Assembly (NCBI RefSeq): GCF_001043055.1
Contig: NZ_JYLF01000001.1
Coordinates: forward strand, 62,001 to 126,000
DNA: 64,000 nt
Reading direction: 5' to 3'
DNA from: Pseudomonas weihenstephanensis
Lineage (GTDB): Bacteria > Pseudomonadota > Gammaproteobacteria > Pseudomonadales > Pseudomonadaceae
Program-made: the position numbers and the translations under genes
The notes under the pieces: model-generated
Told to the model about the DNA's origin: nothing
The model's database searches: none
Seen by the model: the letters and a program-made list of their open reading frames with translations, nothing else
Shown: positions 17,169 to 25,623 of the stretch, one piece after another
Numbering within the stretch: position 1 is the stretch's first letter
Layout: each line of letters starts with the position of its first letter

Positions 17169-18617
17169 TCAGTGCAAGGTTTGTTCGGCCTGTTGAATCG
17201 CCGCAAATTCTTCTTCAGGCGTACCGGCTACCAAGTGATGCCGACTGTAGAAAGCAAAGTAAGCAATTAATACTCCATAGATCACCGCCGCACCAATCAC
17301 CACCCGCGGGTCGACCAGGAAACCGGCCACGACCGCGACGCAGGCGAGCACCAAGGCGATGCCAGAGGTGAAAATACCGCCCGGTGTGCGATATGGACGC
17401 TCCATTTTGGGGCGACGAATGCGCAGGGTGATGTGCGCGGCCATCATCAGTACGTAGGAAATGGTCGCACCAAACACCGCCACCAGAATCAGCAAATCAC
17501 CTTGCCCGGTCAGCGACAGGCCAAAACCGATGATGCCGGGGATGATCAACGCCAGTACCGGCGCTTTGCTCTTGTTGGTTTCGGACAGCTTGCGAGGCAA
17601 ATAACCTGCACGAGACAGGGCGAAGATCTGACGCGAGTAGGCATAAATGATCGAGAAGAAGCTGGCGATCAAACCGGCCAAGCCGACCAGATTGACGAAG
17701 CCGCCCATCCAGGTAGAGCCGCCATACGCTTTGCTCAGCGCTTCCACCAACGGGTTACCCGAGGCCATTAAGTGATGTGCCCCCGCGCCGCCGGGGCCAA
17801 TCACCAAGATCAGCAGGGCGAAGGTCACGAGCACCAGCATGGCGCCAATCAAACCGCGCGGCAGGTCCCGCTTGGGGTTTTTGGTTTCTTCGGCGGCCAG
17901 CGGCACGCCTTCTACGGCGAGGAAAAACCAGATGGCATAAGGAATGGCCGCCCACACGCCGACATAGCCGAACGGCAGGAACGGGCTGGCGCCCTTGGCG
18001 TTGCTCACCGGGATGTCCAGCAGGTTGGCGACGTTGAAGTGCGGCACCATTGCGACTAAAAACACGCCCAAGGCAATGGCGGCCACGGCGGTGATGATGA
18101 ACATCAATTTAAGGGCTTCACCGACACCGAAAATGTGGATGCCGATAAAGATGATGTAGAACGCCAGGTAGATCATCCAGCCACCAATCCCGAATAACGA
18201 CTCGCAGTACGCGCCGATAAACACAGCGATGGCGGCGGGGGCGATGGCGTATTCGATCAGGATCGCGGTACCGGTCAAAAAACCGCCCCAGGGGCCAAAG
18301 GCGCTGCGGGCAAAGCCATAGCCGCCGCCCGCTGTCGGGATCATCGAGGACAATTCGGCCAGCGAGAAGCACATGCACAGGTACATGGTGGCCATCAGCA
18401 AGGTTGCGAGAAACATTCCGCCCCAGCCGCCTTGAGCCAGCCCGAAGTTCCACCCGGCGTAGTCACCGGAAATCACATAAGCAACGCCCAGCCCTACGAG
18501 CAGGACCCAACCGGCGGCGCCTTTTTTCAGTTCACGTTGTTGAAAGTACTCGGAGCCGACTTTTTCAAAGTCGACCGAAGAGGGGGCCGCAGTAGCGGCA
18601 TTCGGTTCGCTAGGCAT
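17169..18617 (-). CDS. eat: Ethanolamine permease (APC superfamily)
   Basis: 482-residue inner-membrane transporter with about twelve hydrophobic segments. The amino-acid/polyamine/organocation pattern is visible: GLGVAYVISGDYAGWNFGLA in TM1, SSMIPTAGGGYGFARSAFGPWGG in the TM2-3 region, and FLAVEGVPLAAEETKNPKRDLPRG after TM6. The ethanolamine specificity is read from the family likeness and from its place between the aldehyde dehydrogenase and eutBC. AGGTGA lies before the ATG. Confidence 0.93.
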   Translation of the reverse strand: MPSEPNAATAAPSSVDFEKVGSEYFQQRELKKGAAGWVLLVGLGVAYVISGDYAGWNFGLAQGGWGGMFLATLLMATMYLCMCFSLAELSSMIPTAGGGYGFARSAFGPWGGFLTGTAILIEYAIAPAAIAVFIGAYCESLFGIGGWMIYLAFYIIFIGIHIFGVGEALKLMFIITAVAAIALGVFLVAMVPHFNVANLLDIPVSNAKGASPFLPFGYVGVWAAIPYAIWFFLAVEGVPLAAEETKNPKRDLPRGLIGAMLVLVTFALLILVIGPGGAGAHHLMASGNPLVEALSKAYGGSTWMGGFVNLVGLAGLIASFFSIIYAYSRQIFALSRAGYLPRKLSETNKSKAPVLALIIPGIIGFGLSLTGQGDLLILVAVFGATISYVLMMAAHITLRIRRPKMERPYRTPGGIFTSGIALVLACVAVVAGFLVDPRVVIGAAVIYGVLIAYFAFYSRHHLVAGTPEEEFAAIQQAEQTLH

Positions 18618-18725
18618 GTGATTTCACCTGTTCTTTTATAGTTAGGAAATTTGACAGGGTGTAAAGCAAGAGCCGGGCCATAGGCCCTGAGGTAGAGCGG
18701 TGTAGACCTGTAGCTGACGCCGGCT

Positions 18726-18751
18726 GCGATCTTTTAAAGATCAAAGATCGC
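18726..18751. terminator. Hairpin between aldehyde dehydrogenase and eat
   Basis: A perfect 9-bp inverted repeat, GCGATCTTT (18726-18734) / AAAGATCGC (18743-18751), lies 17-42 bp past the aldehyde dehydrogenase stop. The loop is itself A/T-rich. No strong T-run follows, so it may attenuate the transcript or stabilise mRNA rather than stop transcription into eat. Confidence 0.5.
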
Positions 18752-18768
18752 ACCCAGCGGGGGATTTT

Positions 18769-20289
18769 TTAGAAGAAACCCAGCGGGTTGATGTCGTAGC
18801 TGACCAGCAGGTTTTTGGTCTGCTGATAGTGGTCGAGCATCATCTTGTGGGTTTCACGGCCGACACCGGACTTTTTGTAGCCGCCGAACGCCGCGTGTGC
18901 GGGGTACAGGTGATAGCAGTTGGTCCACACGCGACCGGCCTTGATTGCGCGGCCCATGCGGTAAGCGCGGTTGATGTCGCGGGTCCACAAACCGGCACCC
19001 AGACCGAATTCAGTGTCATTGGCGATGGCCAGCGCTTCGGCTTCGTCTTTGAACGTGGTGATGCTGACCACCGGGCCAAAGATTTCTTCCTGGAACACGC
19101 GCATTTTGTTGGTGCCCTTGAGCAGCGTCGGCTGGATGTAATAGCCGGTTGCCAGGTCGCCTTCGAGCTTGGCCACTTGGCCGCCCGTCAGCAACTGCGC
19201 ACCTTCTGCCTTGGCAATTTCCAGGTAGGACAGGATCTTGTCGAACTGCTGTTCGGAGGCCTGAGCACCGACCATCGTGTCGGTGTCCAGCGGGTCGCCA
19301 CGTTTGATCGACTCCACCTTCTTCATCACCACTTTCATGAAATCGTCGTAGATCGACTCCTGAATCAGCGCGCGCGAGGGGCAAGTGCAGACTTCGCCCT
19401 GGTTGAAGAACGCCAGCACCAGGCCCTCAGCGGCTTTCTCAATGAAGCTTGGTTCGGCTTGCATGATGTCGGCGAAGAAGATGTTGGGCGACTTGCCACC
19501 CAGCTCCACGGTGGAGGGAATGATGTTCTCAGCGGCACATTTCATGATGTGCGAGCCGACCGGGGTTGAGCCGGTGAAGGCGATTTTGGCAATGCGCTTG
19601 CTGGTCGCCAGGGCTTCGCCTGCTTCTTTTCCGAAGCCTTGCACCACGTTCAACACGCCCGGTGGCAGCAAATCGCCGATTAACTCCATCAGCACCGTGA
19701 TGCTCAACGGCGTTTGTTCGGCCGGTTTGAGCACGATGCAGTTACCGGCGGCCAGCGCTGGCGCGAGTTTCCAGGCGGCCATCAGCAGGGGGAAGTTCCA
19801 CGGGATGATTTGCCCGACCACGCCCAGCGGTTCGTGGATGTGATACGCAACCGTGTTGCCGTCAATTTCGGCGGCGCTGCCTTCCTGAGCGCGGATGCAA
19901 CCGGCGTAGTAACGGAAGTGATCGGCGGCCAATGGCACGTCGGCGTTCAGGGTTTCGCGCACTGCTTTGCCGTTGTCCCACGTTTCGGTCACGGCCAGCA
20001 GTTCAAGGTTTTGTTCGATGCGATCCGCGATTTTCAGCAGCACCAGCGAGCGCGCCTGCACTGAGGTTGCACCCCAGGCATCGGCGGCGGCGTGAGCTGC
20101 GTCGAGGGCTTTTTCGATGTCTTGCGCCGTCGAACGAGGAAATTGAGCGATGGGCTTGCCGTTGACCGGCGAGGTGTTGGTGAAGTATTGGCCGTTGACC
20201 GGCGCCACGAATTCGCCGCCGATGTAGTTACCGTATTGGCTCTTGAACGAGACGATCGAGCCTTCAGTACCGGGTTGTGCGTAACGCAT
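18769..20289 (-). CDS. NAD-dependent acetaldehyde dehydrogenase (ExaC/AcoD-type)
   Basis: Oxidises the acetaldehyde made by EutBC to acetate. The 506 residues fit the class of ALDHs used for ethanol, acetoin or ethanolamine breakdown. The proton-acceptor motif VELGGKSPN and the catalytic cysteine in [12 protein letters not shown] are present, as are the cofactor motifs PWNFPLLMA and [10 protein letters not shown]. It is the first gene of the operon, with AGGAG 8 bp before the ATG. The upstream region has a sigma-54 promoter and activator sites. In P. aeruginosa the equivalent gene is PA4022 (from memory). Confidence 0.92.
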   Translation of the reverse strand: MRYAQPGTEGSIVSFKSQYGNYIGGEFVAPVNGQYFTNTSPVNGKPIAQFPRSTAQDIEKALDAAHAAADAWGATSVQARSLVLLKIADRIEQNLELLAVTETWDNGKAVRETLNADVPLAADHFRYYAGCIRAQEGSAAEIDGNTVAYHIHEPLGVVGQIIPWNFPLLMAAWKLAPALAAGNCIVLKPAEQTPLSITVLMELIGDLLPPGVLNVVQGFGKEAGEALATSKRIAKIAFTGSTPVGSHIMKCAAENIIPSTVELGGKSPNIFFADIMQAEPSFIEKAAEGLVLAFFNQGEVCTCPSRALIQESIYDDFMKVVMKKVESIKRGDPLDTDTMVGAQASEQQFDKILSYLEIAKAEGAQLLTGGQVAKLEGDLATGYYIQPTLLKGTNKMRVFQEEIFGPVVSITTFKDEAEALAIANDTEFGLGAGLWTRDINRAYRMGRAIKAGRVWTNCYHLYPAHAAFGGYKKSGVGRETHKMMLDHYQQTKNLLVSYDINPLGFF

Positions 20290-20354
20290 GGTGAGTGTCT
20301 CCTGGCTTTATTGTGCTTATGGGAGGACGCGCGGTGGCGTTGCCCCAAGCAGGA

Positions 20355-20370
20355 GCAAAGGTCGGGCCAA
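20355..20370 (-). promoter_or_regulatory. Sigma-54 (-24/-12) promoter of the ethanolamine operon
   Basis: On the minus strand TTGGCCCGACCTTTGC matches the consensus TTGGCACG-N4-TTGC, with GG and GC exactly ten bases apart. The GC element lies about 65 bp upstream of the aldehyde dehydrogenase start. It fits the presence of a divergent sigma-54 activator gene. Confidence 0.8.
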
Positions 20371-20434
20371 ATTGTCGTGAGCGCTCTAAAGCGGAGCTTT
20401 CAGGCGTTGGAGCGAGGTGCGTCAGCGAAACGAT

Positions 20435-20464
20435 GTGTCACGGTCGACACAGTGGTGGTGACAC
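20435..20464. promoter_or_regulatory. Upstream activator site for the EatR-type regulator
   Basis: GTGTCAC (20435-20441) and GTGACAC (20458-20464) are exact inverted copies separated by 16 bp. A third half-site, GTCGACAC, sits at 20443-20450. The cluster lies about 70 bp beyond the -24/-12 promoter, the usual place for an enhancer-binding protein, and 170-200 bp before eatR. Binding by EatR is inferred. Confidence 0.6.
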
Positions 20465-20634
20465 TTTGTGCCAAAAGCGGTACAGCGTGTGACCAGTCAG
20501 TCAGATGACGATTGCAATGCCAGCAGTGCAAGAGGATGCTGATGGCTCGGTTTGGACTGGTTCTTAGGGGTTGCTCGCGGGTCATTTTCCCCGTGCACGC
20601 TAAGACCGCCGAGACAGAGCGGAGAACAATAAAA

Positions 20635-22521
20635 ATGCGCAGTGCAGATATCAGTCGGCACGCCCGACAAGTCATCGACGTCACCCAGGGCCATCCTCAA
20701 GGATGCGACCCGTCTATCGTTCGCTCCTGGCAACGCTGCCTGGAGGATTACCACCTCGATCCCGCGCAAAACATCGCCCCTACGGTGCTTGAACATGGGC
20801 GCATTCTTGAAGGCCGCGAGCGTCTGCAACAGGTGTTGCACATTGCCGGTCATGAAATGAACAGCCTGCATCAACAGCTTTCGGGGGCCGGTCATGCGGT
20901 GCTGTTGACCGATGCGCGGGGCGTGATTCTTAACTGTGTGACCGCACCTGCCGAGCGCAAAGTGTTTGAACACGCAGGTTTGTGGCTGGGGGCGGACTGG
21001 AGCGAGGCCCGTGAAGGCACCAATGGCATCGGCACCTGCATGGTTGAGCGCCAGGCGCTGACCATCCATCAGGACGAACACTTTCGTGGCCGTCATACCG
21101 GCCTGACCTGCTCGGCAAGCCCGGTGTTCGACCCGCAGGGAGAACTGCTGGCAGTGCTGGATGTGTCTTCGGCGCGCCATGAAGTGTCGCGCCAGAGCCA
21201 GTTTCATACGATGGCGCTGGTCAACCTCTCTGCCAAAATCATCGAAAGTAGCTACTTCCTGCATCACTTTGAAGGCCTATGGCTGCTGCGTTTTCATCTG
21301 CAAGCTCAGTCACTCGGGCTGTTTAGCGAAGGCATGCTGGCGTTTGATGGCGACGGGGTGATCTGCGCGGTGAATCAAAGCGCGCTCAACCTGCTGGGCA
21401 AAGCCCGTGACGGGCTGGTGGGGCACAACATCGATGGCCTGTTCGACAGTTCGGGCGATGAGCTGTTTGCCCGTGCGACCCCGCAAGCCAGTGCCAGTTG
21501 GCCATTGTGCACCCGTGACGGCCGTTATTTATTTGCCGCATTGCGTGGTCCGGCGCGCACGGTGCCCAGCCCTGTTCGTGTTCAGCCTGAGCCGGTGCGC
21601 GCGCAAACAAGCAGTATTTGTTTGGGCGATGACGCGTTGCAAAACGACTTTCGGCGGGCCTTGCGGGTGTTTGAGCGCGACGTGCCGTTGCTCATCAATG
21701 GCGAAACCGGCTCGGGTAAAGAAGCCTTTGCCAAGGCCGTGCACCAGGCCAGCTTGCGCACTGGGCAGCCGTTCGTAGCGCTCAACTGCGCCGCGATCCC
21801 CGAAAGCCTGATTGAAAGCGAATTGTTTGGCTACCGCGGTGGCAGCTTTACGGGTGCGCGCAAAGAAGGGATGCAAGGCAAGTTGCAGCAGGCTGACGGC
21901 GGCACCTTGTTTCTGGACGAAATCGGCGACATGCCACTGGCCATGCAAACGCGGCTGTTAAGAGTGCTGGAGGACCGCTTGGTGGTGCCGATTGGCGGTG
22001 AGCCACAAGCGGTCAACGTGCGCATCATCAGTGCGACTCACCGCAACCTGCTGGAGCGGGTGGCCGAGGGCAGTTTTCGCGAAGATCTGTTTTACCGGTT
22101 GAACGGGCTGGAAATCGCCTTGCCTGCCTTGCGTGATCGCAGTGACAAGTCGCAGTTGCTGGATTTTCTGCTGGCCGAAGAAGCAGGGCAGGAGCCGCTG
22201 GTCATCCAGCACGAGGCGCGAGACGCCTTGCTGAACTTTGCCTGGCCGGGCAACGTGCGGCAAATGCGCAACGTGCTGCGCACTTTGGCGGCGTTGTGTG
22301 AGGGTGGCGAGATCAAGCTTCAGGATCTGCCTGCCAACATGCGGACAGCGCCTGTGGGGGCGGTTGCGCCTTCAGAGCAGCCGCTGGAAGAGGCCGAGAA
22401 AATGGCCTTGCTGATGGCGCTGCAATTGCATCGCTGGCACATGACCCACACCGCGCTGCAACTGGGGGTTAGCCGCAATACGCTGTATCGCAAGCTGCGC
22501 AAACATGGGATCGAGCGTTAA
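20635..22521 (+). CDS. eatR: Sigma-54-dependent activator of ethanolamine catabolism (AcoR family)
   Basis: 628 residues from the ATG at 20635, preceded by GGAG; the frame is open further upstream without a good start. The N-terminal half has an AcoR-like GAF sensor (AREGTNGIGTCMVE, FRGRHTGLTCSASPVFD) and a possible PAS region. The central AAA+ domain has Walker A GETGSGKE near residue 357, GSFTGA near 402 (the loop that contacts sigma-54, usually GAFTGA) and Walker B GGTLFLDEIGD. The C-terminus is a Fis-type HTH (LQLGVSRNTLYRKLRKHGI). It is divergent from the ethanolamine operon and probably activates it in response to ethanolamine. Confidence 0.88.
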   Translation: MRSADISRHARQVIDVTQGHPQGCDPSIVRSWQRCLEDYHLDPAQNIAPTVLEHGRILEGRERLQQVLHIAGHEMNSLHQQLSGAGHAVLLTDARGVILNCVTAPAERKVFEHAGLWLGADWSEAREGTNGIGTCMVERQALTIHQDEHFRGRHTGLTCSASPVFDPQGELLAVLDVSSARHEVSRQSQFHTMALVNLSAKIIESSYFLHHFEGLWLLRFHLQAQSLGLFSEGMLAFDGDGVICAVNQSALNLLGKARDGLVGHNIDGLFDSSGDELFARATPQASASWPLCTRDGRYLFAALRGPARTVPSPVRVQPEPVRAQTSSICLGDDALQNDFRRALRVFERDVPLLINGETGSGKEAFAKAVHQASLRTGQPFVALNCAAIPESLIESELFGYRGGSFTGARKEGMQGKLQQADGGTLFLDEIGDMPLAMQTRLLRVLEDRLVVPIGGEPQAVNVRIISATHRNLLERVAEGSFREDLFYRLNGLEIALPALRDRSDKSQLLDFLLAEEAGQEPLVIQHEARDALLNFAWPGNVRQMRNVLRTLAALCEGGEIKLQDLPANMRTAPVGAVAPSEQPLEEAEKMALLMALQLHRWHMTHTALQLGVSRNTLYRKLRKHGIER

Positions 22522-22527
22522 GGCTGG

Positions 22528-22572
22528 CCCTCACCCTGACCCTCTCCCTGCATCAGAGCGCCAGGGTGAGGG
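22528..22572. terminator. Inverted repeat after eatR
   Basis: CCCTCACCCTG (22528-22538) pairs perfectly with CAGGGTGAGGG (22562-22572) across a 23-base loop, starting 7 bp past the eatR stop. The CCCTCACCCT element is a common repeated sequence in Pseudomonas intergenic regions. There is no T-run, so termination is likely but not certain. Confidence 0.5.
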
Positions 22573-22655
22573 TCAGGGGCTAACGTCCCCCGAATCATCA
22601 GGTGCGAAAAAAAGCCTCCTACGCTACCCTTCGCCGATGATTTACGAGGTCGACT

Positions 22656-24005
22656 ATGCACATTCATATTCTTGGTATTTGCGGCACTTTCATGGGGTCG
22701 CTGGCGGTATTGGCCAAAGAGCTGGGCCATCACGTCACAGGCTCCGATGCGAACGTCTATCCGCCAATGAGCACCCAGTTGCAAGCTCAAGGCATTGAGT
22801 TGACTCAAGGCTACGACCCTGCCCAGCTCGACCCCGCGCCTGACCTGGTGGTCATTGGCAACGCACTGTCGCGCGGCAATCCGGCGGTCGAGTACGTACT
22901 GAACAAGGGCCTGCCTTATGTGTCTGGCCCGCAGTGGCTGGCTGACCATGTACTCCAAGGTCGCTGGGTGCTGGCCGTGGCCGGGACCCATGGCAAAACC
23001 ACGACCAGCAGCATGCTGGCCTGGGTGCTTGAGCATGCGGGCATGGCGCCGGGCTTCCTGATCGGTGGCGTACCGCAAAACTTTGCGGTCTCGGCCCGTT
23101 TGGGCGACACGCCTTTTTTTGTGGTCGAGGCCGATGAGTACGACAGCGCCTTCTTCGACAAACGCTCAAAGTTTGTGCATTACCGCCCGCGTACCGCGAT
23201 TTTGAACAACCTTGAGTTCGATCACGCTGATATCTTCCCGGATCTGCCCTCGATTGAGCGTCAATTCCACCATTTGGTCCGCACGATCCCGAGTGAAGGA
23301 CTGGTGATTCACCCCACCACCGAACCTGCGTTGCAGCGGGTCATCGAGATGGGGTGCTGGACGCCGGTGCAAACCACGGGCGAGGGCGGTCAATGGCAGG
23401 CGCGCTTGCTCAGTGCCGACGGTTCGCGCTTTGAGGTGCTGTTTGACGGCGCCGTTCAAGGCACCGTCGAGTGGGACATGACCGGGCAGCATAACGTCGC
23501 TAACGCCTTGGCAACCTTGGCCGCTGCGCGCCATGTGGGCGTGGTGCCGAGCATGGCCATTGACGGCTTGAGTGCGTTTAAAAGTGTGAAACGGCGGATG
23601 GAAAAAGTCGCCGAGGTCAATGGCATCACACTGTATGACGACTTTGCGCATCACCCAACGGCCATTGCCACCACGCTGGACGGCCTGCGCAAACGCATTG
23701 GCGATGCGCCGCTCATCGCCGTCATCGAGCCGCGCTCCAACTCCATGAAGCTGGGCGCCCACCGCGACGGTTTGCCGGGCAGTGTGGTGCAAGCCGATCA
23801 CGTGGTCTGGTATGCCCCGGCCAATCTGGGGTGGGATCTGGCGGCTACCGTCGCCTCCAGCCCCGTGTCCACACAGGTGTGCGATTCGCTGGAGGCGATC
23901 ATTACGGACGTCAAAACCCACGTTAAACCGGGCGCGCATGTGGTGATCATGAGCAACGGCGGTTTCGGCGGGTTGCACGGCAAATTAGCGGATGCATTGC
24001 GATGA
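22656..24005 (+). CDS. mpl: UDP-N-acetylmuramate:L-Ala-gamma-D-Glu-meso-DAP ligase
   Basis: Mur-ligase family enzyme that attaches recycled murein tripeptide directly to UDP-MurNAc, 449 residues. [14 protein letters not shown] is the characteristic Mpl start. The ATP-binding loop [11 protein letters not shown], the ligase motif [10 protein letters not shown] and the [10 protein letters not shown] block are all present. Its last bases overlap the ubiX start by 4 bp. It recycles cell-wall peptides together with LD-carboxypeptidase, encoded near 43 kb. Confidence 0.97.
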   Translation: MHIHILGICGTFMGSLAVLAKELGHHVTGSDANVYPPMSTQLQAQGIELTQGYDPAQLDPAPDLVVIGNALSRGNPAVEYVLNKGLPYVSGPQWLADHVLQGRWVLAVAGTHGKTTTSSMLAWVLEHAGMAPGFLIGGVPQNFAVSARLGDTPFFVVEADEYDSAFFDKRSKFVHYRPRTAILNNLEFDHADIFPDLPSIERQFHHLVRTIPSEGLVIHPTTEPALQRVIEMGCWTPVQTTGEGGQWQARLLSADGSRFEVLFDGAVQGTVEWDMTGQHNVANALATLAAARHVGVVPSMAIDGLSAFKSVKRRMEKVAEVNGITLYDDFAHHPTAIATTLDGLRKRIGDAPLIAVIEPRSNSMKLGAHRDGLPGSVVQADHVVWYAPANLGWDLAATVASSPVSTQVCDSLEAIITDVKTHVKPGAHVVIMSNGGFGGLHGKLADALR

Positions 24006-24631
24006 CCGGCCCGGAACGCATCACGCTGGCCGTGACGGGCGCCTCGGGCATGCAATATGCGCTGCGCCTGCTCGATTGCCTGGTGCGCGAAGACCGCGAA
24101 GTGCATTTTTTGATCTCCAAGGCCGCGCAATTGGTGATGGCGACCGAAACCGACGTCAACCTGCCGCCTAAACCACAAGCCATGCAGACCTTTCTGACCG
24201 AATACACCGGTGCGGCAGCCGGGCAGATTCGCGTCTACGGCAAAGAAGACTGGATGTCGCCCGTGGCTTCCGGCTCTGGCGCGCCTGCTGCGATGGTGGT
24301 GGTGCCGTGCTCCACGGGCACGCTGTCGGCCATTGCCACCGGGGCTTGCAACAACTTGGTCGAGCGTGCGGCGGACGTGACCCTCAAAGAGCGGCGCCAG
24401 TTGATTCTGGTGCCGCGAGAGGCGCCGTACTCCAGCATCCATCTGGAGAACATGCTCAAGCTGTCGAACATGGGCGCCGTGATTTTACCCGCCTCGCCGG
24501 GTTTCTATCACCAGCCGCAAACCATCGATGACTTGGTCGACTTTGTAGTGGCGCGGATTCTCAATCTGCTTAACATCCCGCAGGACATGCTCCCGCGTTG
24601 GGGCGAGCACCATGTGGGCGGCGATGAGTAA
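24002..24631 (+). CDS. ubiX: Flavin prenyltransferase UbiX
   Basis: Makes prenylated FMN from FMN and dimethylallyl phosphate, the cofactor of UbiD-type decarboxylases in ubiquinone synthesis. 209 residues. Family blocks [17 protein letters not shown] at the N-terminus, the [18 protein letters not shown] flavin region, the [16 protein letters not shown] block and [10 protein letters not shown] are all seen. It is translationally coupled to mpl by a 4-bp overlap. Confidence 0.96.
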   Translation: MTGPERITLAVTGASGMQYALRLLDCLVREDREVHFLISKAAQLVMATETDVNLPPKPQAMQTFLTEYTGAAAGQIRVYGKEDWMSPVASGSGAPAAMVVVPCSTGTLSAIATGACNNLVERAADVTLKERRQLILVPREAPYSSIHLENMLKLSNMGAVILPASPGFYHQPQTIDDLVDFVVARILNLLNIPQDMLPRWGEHHVGGDE

Positions 24632-24911
24632 AGCGCTGCTGGCCTTGCTGGCGGTGATGCACATCGGGGGCTGCGCCAGCGTGCGTACGCTGGACGCGGC
24701 CAAGCCGGGCGCGCCGGTGGTGTACGCGGGCACGCGGCTGGATTGGTATGCAATGCAGGGTGGTTGTTGTGCGCTGGACCGGTTTGGCGCGCAAGCCCCG
24801 CGCTACCCGGGGCTGGATCTACCGGCCAGCGCGTTGCTCGATACGGTGTTGTTGCCGCTGTCGGTGCTGACCGTTCTGGGCGTCGGGTTTCAGGCCAGCG
24901 GCGGGCTGTAG
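24624..24911 (+). CDS. YceK/YidQ-like lipoprotein
   Basis: 95 residues from the ATG at 24624, which overlaps the ubiX end by 8 bp; an ATG 12 bp earlier is also open. The signal peptide ends in the lipobox IGGC, so the mature protein is lipid-anchored. The body has [12 protein letters not shown] and [18 protein letters not shown], the pattern of YceK/YidQ lipoproteins of unknown function. The Cys-Cys pair after GG and the conserved LDTVLLPL stretch are typical. Confidence 0.8.
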   Translation: MSKALLALLAVMHIGGCASVRTLDAAKPGAPVVYAGTRLDWYAMQGGCCALDRFGAQAPRYPGLDLPASALLDTVLLPLSVLTVLGVGFQASGGL

Positions 24912-24920
24912 CCAGTGGGG

Positions 24921-25562
24921 TTACTTGCCCAACTTTCTCAGCTCGTCCGACTCAACCACTCGCACACCGTTTTGCTCTTCCAGTGCCAATCGCCACAGAG
25001 CACGGGCAAGCTCGCAGGCTTCAATGCCGCGGTACTTGCCGGGCACCAGCTTGGACAGTGTGGCCGCAATTTTTTCCACTGGCCGCTCTTCCAGGCGCTC
25101 ACCAATCAGCACCGAGGGGCGTGCAAGGGTCAGTTGCGGCCAGCCTTGAGCGCGTAAAGATTGCTCCATCTCGCCTTTGACCCGGTTATAGAACACGGAA
25201 GATTTGGGGTCAGCCCCGATGGCGCTGACGACGATCAAGTGCCGTGCCCCCATCTCCCGCGCACGCTTGCCAAATGCCACGACCATGTCGTGATCCACAG
25301 CGCGAAACGCTTGTTCCGAGCCTGCCTGTTTGATCGTGGTGCCCAAACAGCAGAAGGCCACCTCGACCGGGCCGCTGAGCTGAGGTAAAAACACCGCAGG
25401 CTCACCCACCGGGTTGTCCAGGTGCGGGTGTTCGGCCAATGGCTTGCGCGAGGGTGCGAGCACGCGTTCGATGGTGGGCTCGTTAAGCAAACGGTCGAGC
25501 AAAAGCTCACCGGTCAGGCCGGTGGCACCAGCAAGCAAGATGTGCTTAGGCGTCAGGTACAT
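24921..25562 (-). CDS. NAD(P)-binding atypical SDR oxidoreductase
   Basis: 213 residues with a Rossmann-fold nucleotide site [11 protein letters not shown] near the N-terminus (atypical SDR pattern GxxGxxG). The conserved [20 protein letters not shown] and [23 protein letters not shown] blocks place it with the HTATIP2/YbjT-like group. The canonical SDR Tyr-x-x-x-Lys is represented by YNRVK. The substrate is unknown. It lies 61 bp downstream of the MORN-C13 gene on the same strand and may share its transcript. Confidence 0.85.
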   Translation of the reverse strand: MYLTPKHILLAGATGLTGELLLDRLLNEPTIERVLAPSRKPLAEHPHLDNPVGEPAVFLPQLSGPVEVAFCCLGTTIKQAGSEQAFRAVDHDMVVAFGKRAREMGARHLIVVSAIGADPKSSVFYNRVKGEMEQSLRAQGWPQLTLARPSVLIGERLEERPVEKIAATLSKLVPGKYRGIEACELARALWRLALEEQNGVRVVESDELRKLGK

Positions 25563-25623
25563 GCGAGTTCTCCCTTAATACAGTCAGCTTAGTCACTCTG
25601 GGGGTGCATGCTGTTCAATCGGT

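Noticed and set aside
14904..20289. Ethanolamine-utilisation microcompartment
   Set aside because: None of the shell proteins (EutK, L, M, N, S) or EutJ/EutP/EutQ is present; only the enzyme, permease and aldehyde dehydrogenase are encoded.
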